Source of the DNA: Ectobius pallidus
Taxonomy: Eukaryota > Arthropoda > Insecta > Blattodea > Ectobiidae
Direction of reading: 5' to 3'
DNA length: 64,000 nt
NCBI GenBank assembly: GCA_964059195.1
Contig: CAXKWD010000005.1
Location: 151,805,265 to 151,869,264, forward strand
A program made the translations under genes and the position numbers. Each line of letters begins with the position of its first letter. Position 1 is the first letter of the stretch. This document shows, in pieces, positions 24,601-36,210 of the stretch. The notes beneath the pieces were generated by a model that made no database searches, was not told the DNA's origin, and worked only from the letters and a program-made list of their open reading frames with translations.

Positions 24601-25782
24601 AGAAAACATACAATTTACATACGTTGTTATAGTACAAGTAGGCCTATTTATCTACAGAATAGTATTTTTTCTGTACACAGAAAGGCAGATAATTCTTACC
24701 TGAATTTTTTTAACTGCCGATTTCCTTAAGCTTCGTTGGTAATTTGTTAAAGAGCTGTAAGTACATGTTAGCGTAGTAATTCTTTTTTTTTATATTGCAT
24801 AAGGCTATCGGATCTTGGAATTTTACACAATATTTTTAATACTCTTCTTTTACCCTAAAAACTTGATTAGAAATCTTTATCCCTACATAAGCAAAATTAC
24901 AATGATCTAATAAAATTCATAACAACCTAAATCTTTAATGTTTTAATGTAAAATAAAGTTTGCTAAGTTTTTGTTGTCAAAATTTCCACATGGGTTTCCA
25001 ATTTAGATTTTGATCAATCCGTACACCTAATCATTGAATTTAATGTTCGTAAGAATTATTCACATCATTAGAATAATATCAGGGAAAACGATACTTTGGT
25101 TTGATGAAAACCGATAGGTATAGCTTTTCAAGAATCCTGGGTAAGTTGTGGCAGTAAGGCGGTAGAAAATTCCTAATGGAATTCTCCTACTTCGCCTTTG
25201 CCTGATACGAGTATAAGTAGTAAGTTCTTCGGGTAACTTTGGTTATAGGCCTAGTATAAAAGAGATGAAATCCCTGCGATAAAGCAACTCTGTAATGCGG
25301 CGTTGGTGAAGCATAGAACATTATGCGTCGTGTCGTATGGACCGGTATATGAACAGGCGAGGGTTTATTGTCCCGGATGTAGCGGCAGCTGGAGTTTTCG
25401 CATCAACAATCAATCCGAGACAGGGTGTGAGACACAACAATGCCAGTAAAATGCAAGATAGTGACAACTGGGTCATTACTGGAGAATTCACTGTCTCCGA
25501 CAGGATGTGGATACAACAAGAGCATTTTGTCGTGACGCAGATGAGGTTTGTGAACTACCAACTTATACTCTCAGTACAGTATAAACGTTTGGCTTCACAG
25601 ACATTTAAACTTCAGTGTTCTTAATGTAGATATTAGCAAGGGAACTTCTCCACCACACCCTCTCAGATTATAATCGTACAAGAATCATGTTCAATGCAGA
25701 TCATGTTATGATTAGAGACCGGATATAAGTCAAAATGCCTATATTTTATTCTTGCAAATATCGTTAAACTTACTTCATATCA
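24601..25782. other. Gene-free DNA
   Basis: A 95-codon frame at 25337-25624 (+) shows no recognisable domain. TAGGCCTA at 24639 and 25246. Confidence 0.35.
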
Positions 25783-26526
25783 TCTATAATAATAAGAGGA
25801 AGTGTTTGTCTGTTTGTCTGTCTGTTAGTCTTTCTATTATTATGTTTCCTGTGGTCGATGCCCAGCGAAAGCTACTGCATGCAAAGATTTTGAATTTTAA
25901 TGATGGACTGAAGGGTGGCAGTAGGCATTTCGATGGCGTGTTTGTAATTTTAGCTTTCTTTCGTGAATTATGAGTGAAAAACTGGCAGAAAACGTGAATT
26001 TTTTGCGCTATCAAAGCATCAGTTTTATGTAATACATTTCAATTGAGAAATTAATTCCAGGTGGCTTTGCCTTTTTTGTCATAATTGGAAAGAAAAGCAC
26101 CGCGATTTTTTTCAATATATCGCATAGAATTATCGGTCGCTTCGATTCTGTGAGCTCACCCTGGTCGATTCGTTTGTTTATTAATGCCAAGGCACACAGA
26201 AATCTGAAATTTTCAACATAGACGAAAGCGGGATAGTGAATATAGGCCTAAATGGGCAAAGCTTGATCGATTTGGACGGGACTCACTATGCAGGGGTTTT
26301 TCGGGGCCGGGGACTCCAATCTGAGGTAGTTTTTCCCAAGCGGCGCTTTCTAATCGAGGAATACACTCCAAAGCTGGATTTTTAGCTGTTTAATTATAAT
26401 TACTGGTCGATTAGTTTATGAATGATTCGCGTAAAAGTATTAATAAATATAATGTTTTAATAATTTTGCACTTAATTTTTAATCTTCGAGTTAATTATCG
26501 TAGACGAAGCCGCTGGGACCAGCTAG
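25783..26526 (+). mobile_element. Helitron-like non-autonomous repeat, copy 1
   Basis: Begins TC after an A and ends CTAG before a T, the Helitron end rule with A/T insertion. The 3' end reads gaagccgctgggaccagctag, close to the GAAG(C/T)CGCGGG...CTAG end of Lep1-type insect Helitrons (established knowledge). The 5' part has the (TGTC)n-rich tgtttgtctgtctgt segment common in these repeats. It is 744 bp and has no Rep/helicase ORF. A second copy at 44298 onwards is split by Copia. Confidence 0.65.
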
Positions 26527-26926
26527 TTGCCTATATTAGTATTCAGATTGTGTAAAGCAATTGCAGTTTCACTCATTTTTGCCTATTTACGTGTGTATAC
26601 CTACTATGGGGGACTTGTGAAAGTCATATTTTCTTACTTTTTTGTGTCAAAGAGATACAGGTATTTTAATGCACGATAATAATGAATCATGACCAATTGT
26701 TCGTTAAAGACATTAAGAAAACAACACAAAAATAGATGTAAGTGCAAAATGAAATAACTTCAATAACATTTTATATAGAAACTTGTACTTCATAAATGCT
26801 TACAAACTCCACAATAAATCAGCCAAATAAAACTTTGAATTTGTAATTCTGCTATTTTTTATCTTTAAAGTTTGCATTTTAATTTAAAATTAAATATATA
26901 ATAAAAGATAAACTAATCCCTATACA

Positions 26927-27208
26927 GGCCATGGAGGCCCAGAAGGTTCCAGGAGCTTGAGACTTCAAGATTTTGGACATTCAGCACGTGAAGGTGGTAA
27001 GGTTGTCACTCTTACGCACCGGCTGCCTTTACCCCCAGGATTGCTCCTGGTACTCATTTCTGTTAGAGGGTGAGTCGACCCCAGGGCCATAGTTCCACCG
27101 GAAGGATTAGGCCAATTGAAAAATCTCAACGACCTCATCGCTAATCGAACCCGCGACCTTCCGGTTTGTAGCGCAGCTTCTTAACCACTACGCTACGGCG
27201 TACCCCAA
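26927..27208 (-). mobile_element. tRNA-derived SINE, family 1, reverse copy
   Basis: Reverse complement of 4558-4862 through both the tRNA-like head (ggtacgccgtagcgtagtgg on the minus strand) and the body (cccccaggattgctcctgg on the plus strand). Confidence 0.8.
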
Positions 27209-28351
27209 ATATATAATAAATACCACAAATAAAAACTAGTATTTTCTAAATAAATATTTATTTTTAAAAAGAATCTGGTAGAATTTTTCATTAAAACATT
27301 TTAAAGATGTAAAATTTCGTGCGATTATAAATTATTATGTAATGGTGTCTCCATGGAGAGTGAAAAACATAACATTTTCCCTTTCCCTTTTCCCTTTCCC
27401 TGTGACTTAATTTTCCATATGCAATTTTTAATTGGCTGCCAATCATCTATTCAGTGTTCTATTATGATGCAGTTTTTAAGAATTAACCGTTTCGCTCATA
27501 CTGACGTATAAATGCATCATCAAAAATTGCATTAAAGCATAAATAAAAAAGTAATACAATAATGCTTGATGTAAAATGTTAGGAAGTTTTATTCACGTAT
27601 TAGTTTTACCATTTAAGAAAACTTGCTATTTTTCTGAAATTTTCCTCATTGATTCTAATCTTTGAGTTTGCTGACGATTTCATTTGATGGTTGCTTATAA
27701 GCAATAATTAAATTCAGCTCTTAAATGGTTGAAAAGCAGCTGGATGCACTATGTCACTGCCTTCTAAGGCAGTGACTATGTCTTTCTAGGTTTTCCTATA
27801 ATAAATGAAAATTCCATTTTACCATATTCTTAATGGTCTCATAGATCCCCCCTTAAAATTATTGTTCTTCAAAACTAGTAGTGCATTGCGTTAGCACAAT
27901 TTAATTGTAGAATAACTCATATTCTATGATTACGTTGTACTGTCATTCCATAATGCAAAATTTTACGTCAAATTCCCTTTATGTTTCCGGCGATCTAGAA
28001 TTTCTTGATAGTAGGGTGTGTTTTTCCCAAACTTGCACTACATGCGATCACTAGCCTTTTCAGATAATGGAAGTTTTTCCTTCCTTAAGCTTTCAATTGC
28101 CTGCAAGACATGTATGAGTGTTGAGCTATGGATACTTCAATGGACGGAGGATCATCTATATCTCAATTCACTGTGTGATGTATTTTACAAAAGCGGTATG
28201 GTATTATCGAAATTATATATGTGTATATATATATATATGCGTTCGCGTATGTGTGTCTGTTACTAAAATATTCAAAATCTTCTTTTGAAAACAGTATTTA
28301 ATTATATCCTTTAAAAATAAATTACGATTAACGTCGTAAATAAATAATCAC
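27209..28351. other. Gene-free DNA with a short perfect palindrome
   Basis: Includes a (CCCTTT)n-like tract near 27378-27402 and a 24-bp palindrome at 27754-27777 (arms gtcactgcctt, 2-nt loop). No gene recognised. Confidence 0.45.
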
Positions 28352-28749
28352 CAGGGCCCGGATTTTGATGACATGTCATTTTTTAACTGGTACATCATGG
28401 ACGTTGGACACTAGTGCAGATAATCTGACCACGACTCCTAAATTAGAAAAGTGGTAATTTTTAGGGTATTTTTGGGACAATTTAATATCATTATTTGGTC
28501 ATTTAATGTCCTTTTCCCAATTTCATATATTTGGTATTTTAAAAAAAATCGGGTGTGTGGAAAGCCACGCGACGGAAGTGACACTTGGATTTTTTTAATT
28601 TTTCGATTTTGGATTATTGGATTTTTCAATTTTGGATTGTTGGATTTTTTAATTGTGGGTTTATAGACTTCTTTAATTTTGTATTTTATTTTTTTTTTTT
28701 AATTTTGGATCTTTGAATTTTGGATTTTTTATTTTTTAAAATTTAATCG

Positions 28750-28840
28750 AGTTGATCGTTTTCTGTGAAGTCCGTCACAGCCCCGCTATTTTCGTGACGA
28801 TTTTCTTCGTAACGCAACTTTGGGTTAGCTCTCGATTTAC
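28750..28840 (+). repeat. About 100-bp direct repeat, left copy
   Basis: gagttgatcgttttctgtg, a ccgtcaca word, ttcgtgacgatttt and a gctct-x-gatttact end recur in the same order at 30022-30140. Confidence 0.6.
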
Positions 28841-29159
28841 TCAGTTCAAAAAGAACTTCTGTTGTAAAACTGTTACAAGAAAGTCTCTCTCTCTACAGTC
28901 AATGCTAACGGAGTTATGAAGGGCACTGATACAAAGGTAATGTCATGGGGTATCGAAGTACGTCATATCACTTTAACGTGGAAGTAGCTATTATTCGCAA
29001 CAGGCTAGGGTATGACCGCCTCCGAAGTCTTGCGAATACACCTGTGCTGGAGTAGTTGCTGCTCTGTGTACCAGACAGGGGATCTCAGCCGCCGTACAAG
29101 CGATAATAGGATAAGGAAGGGGAAACGGAATAGCCTATCTTTATAATGTTAAATAAAAT

Positions 29160-29395
29160 GTAGGCCTACATTTTCTCGTCGGCCTGGCTGGCGTATTTAG
29201 TATCGCTAGGTTTGATCCTGGCCCAGGTCGAAGTCGTTTACGTGTGTGCATAAATGTGACAGTAGAATTACTGGTATGTAAAAGAACTCCTGCAGGACAA
29301 AATTCCGGCACATTGGCGACGGTCACAGGCCTAAGTTTCAGTACATAACCGTCGTTAAATAACCATATAAAACCACCCCATGATAAAAATTTCAA
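29160..29395 (+). mobile_element. tRNA-derived SINE, family 6
   Basis: Head with ggctggcgtatttagtatcg (box A-like) and ggtttgatcctgg (box B-like), then a body with aaagaactcctgcagg, ccggcacattggcgac and the end ccgtcgttaaataaccat. The same body end recurs at 62470-62555. Confidence 0.65.
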
Positions 29396-29713
29396 GATTG
29401 TAGGTGAGAAAATGTACCTCTTACATACAAAAAGTAAACTTTGATGTAAGTTTAACCTCTGCTGAGGTCATGACGGCCCTCATAGAGCTTGATGGGGAAA
29501 ATCACAGTAAACAAAAGAAGCGTTTTACTGATATTATTAGTTTTCTGTTTTCTTGAATAAATTTGCAAAGAAGTATCCCGTGTGGGTATTTTCTGAAAAA
29601 GCGCTCAATGAGCACTATTCAAAATATAAGGGTGTTCCATTTAAAATAAGAGTTCTTAACAGAGGCAAAAGTTTTGCGTCTCATTATAATATATATATTT
29701 TTTTTTTTTTTAA

Positions 29714-29796
29714 GCGCGGTAATGAACCTCCGGGTTCCATGAAATAGATAATATTCCTTTAGCTTGCTTAGGAATTGTCTATTGCCATTGAGAAAG

Positions 29797-29800
<4 letters not shown>
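29714..29800 (+). mobile_element. RTE-like LINE 3' tail fragment
   Basis: Matches the 3' ends at 38795-38885 and 39135-39235 (gggttccat-aaatagataatattc, ttagcttgctta, attgccattgag). Only the tail is present. Confidence 0.6.
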
Positions 29801-29802
<2 letters not shown>

Positions 29803-29849
<47 letters not shown>

Positions 29850-29896
29850 ATTACTACTACTACTACTACTACTACTGCTACTACTACTACTACTAT
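29803..29896. repeat. Compound (ATT)n-(ACT)n microsatellite
   Basis: Perfect ATT repeats pass into ACT/CTA repeats with one GCT interruption. Confidence 0.95.
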
Positions 29897-30021
29897 TCCC
29901 AATTGCAGGTCCTCGTACTAGGTCTGAAAATTTTCCTTTCCACCACCTTCTATCGTTAGTTTCCCCTTTGAGTATTTTATTTTGTCCTTTAAATCGTATA
30001 GCAGTTGGTTACTCCTAATCA

Positions 30022-30140
30022 TTGAGTTGATTGTTTTCTGTGCAGGCCGTTCCGTCACACCTCACTAATTTCGTGACGATTTTGAGTGTGACATTAATTT
30101 CGTGACGATTTTTGAGCGTGACACAAGCTCTGGATTTACT
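30022..30140 (+). repeat. About 100-bp direct repeat, right copy
   Basis: Partner of 28750-28840, with an extra internal duplication of the ttcgtgacgatttt word. Confidence 0.6.
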
Positions 30141-30190
30141 TCTACCGCGGCTAAAGAAGTTTCATTTCAAAATTAAAGTCACTATTTTCT

Positions 30191-30455
30191 AATTCCGGGG
30201 TGCGCGGGCAAAGAGAGTTAAGTCCACTTTCTTGTTACTGAGAATTAGAGTGACTTAACACACTATACCTGCCCAACATAGCGTTAGAGATGGATAAACC
30301 CATGAGACACACATCCATAACTACCCTACAATTTTGATTATGACTTACTGGACTTAACACAAATGTAGAGAACATTTTTATCTATAACTCTATGGACATA
30401 TCTCAATTTTTTAGGATGGTGTACTTAACTCTCTTTGCCCGCGCACCCCGGAATT
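30191..30455. mobile_element. 265-bp MITE with about 37-bp terminal inverted repeats
   Basis: Arms 30191-30227 and 30419-30455 match with a single mismatch; they begin aattccggggtgcgcgggca. ACTTAAC-type words recur inside (near 30216, 30252, 30352 and 30421). No coding sequence. The target duplication is unclear because AATT is itself palindromic. Confidence 0.85.
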
Positions 30456-30844
30456 GTTTTATCATTTGTGTTGCTTCTTGCATTGTATAGTTTTTCTGCA
30501 TTTACTTAAAATAAGTATTATTGGAACTCCAAACACTCATTAATAAATAAAGCTTATTGGATACAGGAAGACGGTGTTTGCTGTTTGCATTTAACCGTAA
30601 GTTATTAACTTATTAAGTATAAGCCTAATTGGGTGAACAACCTAAATGTAGAATAGACACAAATCTGATGAGTAGATTTGTATTTTCATACAAATTGTTT
30701 TGTCATTTTTGTTGATTTTCGGGCATTCTCTTGAATTTTTCTAGTCATTTGATAGCTCATATTTTAAGTATTTTAGGCCATCAAATTCCGGCCCCTGATA
30801 ATAATCACCCTATCAAAATGACATAAAAAGTGTATACCCATAAG

Positions 30845-31444
30845 TAGGGTTCGGATGTTTATGACCTAAAATAGTGGAAAATATGACCTTAAAAATAACT
30901 AAATATGACCCAAAAATCCTAAATATGACCTCATAGAAGAACGTATTTTCTAAAAATAAATGTTCCAATTTAAAACGTTTAATGACACTAAATTATTACA
31001 TCACATTAATTCAATCAGATAATCACTTTTTAACAATTTTACTGGAGATTTACAGTTTTACTTATAAAGAACTGGTAATCTGTTAATGTTTCCAAGTACC
31101 ACTGCAAATGTGAACTCAAAATCTTTTAGAAATATATGTATTGGAAGTTGTTAACAACAATGTGCTATTACTTGTTATTGTCTCTTCATATTTCAATTAC
31201 AGTAAAACCAAAATATTTATGTCTCTTTTTCGCAAAAGATTTAAGTCGACAATTTAATGCACATACTGCATAATTTTATTGTGCTTTTTACCGATTTTAT
31301 AACTGAATGAAATATGACGTTAATGTACTGTGCAGTGATATGTAATTATATTTATATTAATCTACTATAGCCTATCCCCTAAACACGAGCGTTGCTCATA
31401 TAGGGGAATGTTTGGTTTTAGTTGTTTTTACTTATATTAAATAT

Positions 31445-31543
<99 letters not shown>

Positions 31544-31717
31544 AAAGTAAAAAGAAAGTAAAAAATTACAAATATGACCGAAAAATGACCAATACCACGA
31601 AAGTGACCAAAATATTACTTTATATGCAAAAAACGTGCAATTCAAGTTTAATTTGCTTTTGCGGCGAGAATGGAGGTCAGGATAAAAATATGACATGTCA
31701 CAGACATCCGAACCCTA
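30845..31717. mobile_element. 873-bp hAT-like element with perfect 8-bp duplication
   Basis: Starts tagggttcggatgt and ends with its exact inverse, acatccgaaccccta-type end (last ten bases ccgaacccta). CCCATAAG flanks both sides (30837-30844 and 31718-31725). Fragments of the family occur at 23800-24053 and 24433-24600. The interior holds many tatgacc words and a 93-bp (TAA)n run. No transposase. Confidence 0.9.
31446..31538. repeat. (TAA)n microsatellite inside the hAT-like element
   Basis: About 31 uninterrupted repeats. The poly-tyrosine frame that can be read from it on the minus strand is an artefact. Confidence 0.97.
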
Positions 31718-31725
31718 CCCATAAG

Positions 31726-32357
31726 ATTTTGAGTAACTTAATAGAAATATTAAGACACTAGTGTACGTTCAATGACAATTATACAGGGATATTAGTAGGG
31801 GCTCCGCATGCTAAGTACACTGAATTTAATCATATACCATTCTGTATAGGCTACGTTATTTTAGACGATAGTATAAAACTAACTTCCAGAGCGTCGAATT
31901 CATAGAACGTTCAAAACTTCTCCCAGTCAACAAATCAAAGGTCGTAGTTTGGAAGCCAGGTAGATTTCTTTCTTCAACTTTTTATTAGACAGAACGAAAG
32001 AATTCGAAATGAATCTTGAAACTTTCATACTAGTTGCAAAGTTGAGATACGTAAACATGCTCTTCAATATGACTGTGTTATGTCAAGTTATACCTTTTTT
32101 AGGAATCAAGATTCCGTGGTTTTTGTTTCCATTATGAAAGTTTTGATTAAAAAGCATGAAAAGAGATTCATAGGATCTTCATGATTACGTAGAACGTAGT
32201 GGTTGGTTGATAAAGAAGTGTATTGTGAAGGAAGTGGAATGTTTGCTTCAATTAATACCTGGGTTTCTTTAGTTGCAATATTGAATATACAGGACACCCT
32301 AGGGAAAAATGGATGCTCTCTATCCCGGCAAATGCCTCAACAAGAAGAAGAATTGAA
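31726..32357. other. No recognisable gene
   Basis: Short A+T-rich interval between two transposons. Minus frame 32106-32297 has no motif. Confidence 0.4.
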
Positions 32358-32361
32358 TTAA

Positions 32362-32976
32362 GGAGGGACATACAGCTTTCGGTGAAATTCATAGGTGAGA
32401 AATATATGAATTTCATTATTTTTTCTTCAGCAATGAATTGCTCTACAACCTTGCAAATTGACTTACTCTTTATTGACTACTTCTATAATTACATACTATT
32501 TTCAAAATTAATCAAACTGTTACAGTTACGGGTAATTAATTATTATTTCAAAATGACAGTCACGTTTAATGCACCGAAATGCCGTTTCCTTAATAACTTC
32601 CACAGATATCTATATTTCTGATTGTTCATTTTTCTGTGTGTTTGTTAATATCATATGAACAACACTGTCTACAGTCATTCATTTAACATTAATAGTTTTT
32701 AAATGGATACATTTTAACGAAAAAGAAAATTAAAAAAAATGATTTTTAAAAAACACTTCTACTGTAGAATGATATTCCAAAGATTGTAGATGATGTTGTT
32801 CATATGATGTTTGCAAATAGATAAAAAAGAATCACTCAAAAATGTATGCAATTATAGAAGTAGTCAATAAGGAGTGTCAGATTGCAAGATTGTAGGGCAA
32901 ATCATTGATTAGAAAACAAATAATGATGTTCACATATTTCTCACCTATGAATTTCACCGAAAGCTGTATGTCCCCC
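32362..32976. mobile_element. TTAA-flanked fold-back element, 615 bp
   Basis: TTAA lies at both ends (32358-32361 and 32977-32980). The outer arms (ggagggacatacagctttcg and its inverse, one indel) match over about 140 bp, and a second inverted block (atatcatatgaacaacact against its diverged inverse) shows that most of the element is one large imperfect palindrome. TTAA duplication fits piggyBac or Kolobok-type targets. No transposase. Confidence 0.75.
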
Positions 32977-33505
32977 TTAACTATCTCTATCTACCGGCCT
33001 AAAATGGTGAAGAAGAATTTCAAATAGGGTAGGTGAACTACAATTTAAATTGCTAAAGAGGGTAGTTGAACTAGGAAGGCTTCTAAGAAATCTGCATTGC
33101 CATTAAGAATTACGGAAACGCGCACAATGTGTATCATGCCATTAAGAGATATAGTTAAAGCGGTAGAATTTCTGAACTGCCACATGTGGACATTCATCAT
33201 ATTAAAGTATTTTACTCAATTTTATTCTAGTCTGTTTTTCTTACAAAAATAACATATCCTGCCGCATCAGTTTGGTTGCACTTTCGAATAATAACCACAC
33301 AATAAATAGTTAATTATGATACAAATAGTAAAAGATGTTTTATTTTGTCAGTCCTATTAGTAAAATATCTTAATGAAGTGATCACAGTAGAGATATCAGA
33401 AAGTATAAAGCAACTTTTTCTTGAAATAAATTTGGAAGAATAAACCAAATAAGCTTAAAATCAAACTGTCTATCGCTAAAGCCGTTAATCTACATAGTTT
33501 TTATC

Positions 33506-34360
33506 CGGAGGACACCGACTGCGCGCAAGATAAATTCCTAACTGATTTAAGTGCCCGACTGCGCGCGGAGGTCCGTTTTGCGTATAGGTCAACTGCGCGC
33601 GACGGTAAGTTTTGGGTATGGGTCAACTGCGCGCGGCGATTATTCCTGCATTTTCCTTCCCATTTTTTGGAGACTTAAGACTCTCTATGAATGCCGGCCT
33701 ATTTGCCATTCATAGGTATGGTTAAAAATGCAGTGTCATAATATACAAGCTGAAGGGCATTTGTCAAGTAGTTAAAATACCTATGCATACATGCCGAAGG
33801 GTATTTTTCAAGTAGTTAAAATATCTAGGCATACCCCTATTAGAACAGGGCATTTGTCAAGAAGCTAAAAAAATGCACTTAAACTATGTGCCTTTGTAAT
33901 AATAACAAACACTCTTTAGCCTAAAGCCTAGCCACAACTATTCTCGAAACAAATTACTAACATTATTTATTTAGTGTTACTTAGATGAGAAAGACTCACA
34001 AGCATTTGACGTATTTGTGGTAGGCCTATACCCGCTCGTGCGCAGTTGGGCTGTTTACAATTCAGTAGCTTGCGCGCAGTTGGGCTGTTTACAATTCAGT
34101 AGCTTGCGCGCAGTTGGGCTGTTTACAATTTAGTAGCTCGCGCGCAGTTGGGCTGTTTACAATTCAGTAGCTTGCGCGCAGTTTGGCTGTTTACAATTTA
34201 GTAGCTCGCGCGCAGTTGGGCTGTTTACAATTTAGTAGCTCGCGCGCAGTTGGGCTGTTTACAATTCAGTAGCTTGCGCGCAGTTGGGCTGTTTACAATT
34301 CAGTAGCTTGCGCGCAGTTGGGAAAAAATTGACCCTTTCGCGCGCAGTCGGTACCTACCC
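33506..34360. mobile_element. 855-bp element with opposed GCGCGC iteron arrays
   Basis: TTTTTATC occurs at 33498-33505 and 34361-34368, an 8-bp target duplication. Ends: cggaggacaccgactgcgcg and the inverse of gcgcgcagtcggtacctacc, matching at 16 of 21 positions. The left arm holds ACTGCGCGC at 33518, 33558, 33592 and 33626; the right arm holds the inverse word about ten times. A 57-bp-class imperfect repeat (gggcatttgtcaagtagtta and relatives) fills 33740-33870. No ORF. Superfamily open (hAT-, P- and Merlin-like elements all make about 8-bp duplications). Confidence 0.85.
34041..34325. repeat. 34-bp minisatellite, eight full units
   Basis: The word cagttggg (one cagtttgg) starts at 34043, 34077, 34111, 34145, 34179, 34213, 34247, 34281 and 34315, exactly 34 bp apart. 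Units come in two variants, ttcagtagcttg and tttagtagctcg, interspersed. Confidence 0.97.
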
Positions 34361-34742
34361 TTTTTATCGTATATCAATTTTATTGACTCAGTATTGAGAG
34401 AGATATTTCAATGTTGATCCTACATATTAGTTCTAGCCCAAACATTCTCAGGATGCGAGCGTTCAGAATGCGAACTATCGGCAGCCTAATTTTCCTGATG
34501 TGTTTCGGCGTGATTGAAGCTGTAACCATCGACAGACACAGACAGAAAAGAAAGCTTAACATCCTCCAAACTGCGATAACCTTTTTCAAAATGTATGATT
34601 GTTTTTTTCAGAAAAAAATGAAAAGGACAGCGAGAGTTCTTCGGATTTTATAGTTTGATGTTAACAAACGTTTTCTCCAGTTTATCCTTTCGTACTACAA
34701 AATTCTCAGTGACAAATCTCATATCAATACTTCAAAATTAAT

Positions 34743-35250
34743 AAGTTCCAGAAGGGAACTTCGTGAGTTTGTGTGGTGGACGGGAAAATGTCTGTCCGTC
34801 TGTCTGCCTGTCCGTGTGTTTATACGCACGATAAGACGAATACACCTTATCAGATTTTCATGAAATTTGGTATACGCATTTATAACGTCCATGGGAAGAA
34901 GCCTATTGATATTGGAACAAATCGGTTGACCGGTACGGGAGTAATTCTAATTGCCTATTTTATGGTAATAAATTAGACAGAATTTATCAAATGAAAATCA
35001 GTTCTCATGGCAATAGTCTATATTGTTTTACAGTGTTCATATACGGTTTTGGAAGTTGCAATTCAGTTAGGTTTGACATATAACACTACCTACATATTCC
35101 TTCACTTATGCTTATCTGCTGCTTAATGCATTAAGCCCTGCTTAATGAATCGATCTGGAGCTTAACTCGGAAATCGACAACAAAAATAACTTATTTTCTT
35201 CACATCATAATTGCAATTATCACTGATTAAACAAAAGCATTCTGGCACTT
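34743..35250. mobile_element. CCAGAATG-family TIR element, copy c (reverse)
   Basis: Ends aagttccagaa and ttctggcactt. The interior is the reverse complement of 14657-15168, including the gtccatgggaagaagcctat and cggttgaccggtacgggag segments. Confidence 0.75.
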
Positions 35251-35688
35251 TGTTACATCAGTTTACCTATTTTATTTAAAATAGAAATCGCAACAGTTTA
35301 TACTGTACAGAGAAATCTTACATACCCAGGCGTGATGAAGCTGTTGGCTCAGAGCACTCTAGTTTATAGGCAAATGCGTTGAAATCTCAGCATGCTCCAG
35401 TTTATAGCCGCAATGATTATCACGTGGGGTGGAATACTTCCCCCAGCGACTTGGACTTCTGTCACCACAAACTGACCCCCACATTTCCACCGAGTTCTAC
35501 TTCTGTACATAAAACAATGCACATCGAGTGGGAGCAAAATTTCAACAGCCTGACGGGAAATCGTTGAACTGGATTTAAGTTTAAGTGCCTCAAGCTCACA
35601 GGTGAAGATCTGCTCAGACTATAGGCGAAACTCCAATCTAGTACCTTTAAATATTCTTTTAAGTCTCTGAATGAACGAATGGTTGGCG
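35251..35688. other. No recognisable gene
   Basis: Frames at 35379-35567 and 35462-35701 overlap on opposite strands without motifs. Confidence 0.4.
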
Positions 35689-35790
35689 CAGTGTTTCCCA
35701 ACCTTTTTCAACTTGCGGCACACGAAAGGTGTAACATAAATTCACCTGGCTCACATATGTCAAACTTTTGCAAAAGCTGCACTCCTCGAA
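35689..35790. mobile_element. hAT-type terminus (solo end)
   Basis: Starts cagtgtttcccaacctttt followed by cttgcggcacac, the classic hAT terminal pattern (CAGTG-x-TTCCCAACC). I could not find a matching right end. Confidence 0.5.
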
Positions 35791-35809
35791 AAAGAAAACA
35801 TAGAATAAC

Positions 35810-35905
35810 ACATCATGGTGGATGGCCAATTGGCCACTACCCAGTCCAAGCGAGGTTTTTGAGGGGTTTCCCTCGCTCTTAGGCGAATGCCGGACTGGAT
35901 AATAA
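35810..35905 (+). mobile_element. SINE family 2 body fragment
   Basis: Contains ggggtttccctcgctcttag and cgaatgccggactggataat, matching the body of 6549-6760 without the tRNA head. Confidence 0.5.
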
Positions 35906-36210
35906 TCCCCTCACACAGAAATACTGCAAAATACACCAGAAAACATTTCCATACAAAACAATCAACACACCAAGAAAGCTAAAACTGACATCACTGCGAG
36001 AGAGTCAAACTTGCGCCACTTAAATCTGAAAAAAGTACACAGCCCTAACATGCCATAAACACTACATATCCCATAAGGATGAAAAAGGGGCGACCCTAGG
36101 TACACACGTCAAACAAATGGTTACCAAAATTTGGTTTGATCGGAGGTAATCAACTTCATTATTGGGCACTCTTGGGGTAAGGGTGGGCACAAAAAAAAAT
36201 TGTATACTTC

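Larger units (their letters stand above)
28352..30797. mobile_element. hAT-like 2.4-kb composite element
   Basis: Left end cagggcccggattttgatg, right end (inverse) caggggccggaatttgatgg. ATAATCAC abuts the left end (28344-28351) and recurs at 30801-30808, three bases (ATA) away from the right end, consistent with an 8-bp duplication displaced by A+T slippage. Later insertions fill it: a SINE (29160-29395), a LINE tail (29714-29800), a microsatellite and a MITE (30191-30455). No intact transposase. Confidence 0.55.

Noticed and set aside
28590..28740. Possible repeat protein or regulatory array in the T-rich ggattttt words
   Set aside because: Simple low-complexity A+T sequence without stable unit length.
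31418..31696. Poly-tyrosine protein
   Set aside because: It is only the (TAA)n microsatellite read on the minus strand inside a hAT-like element.
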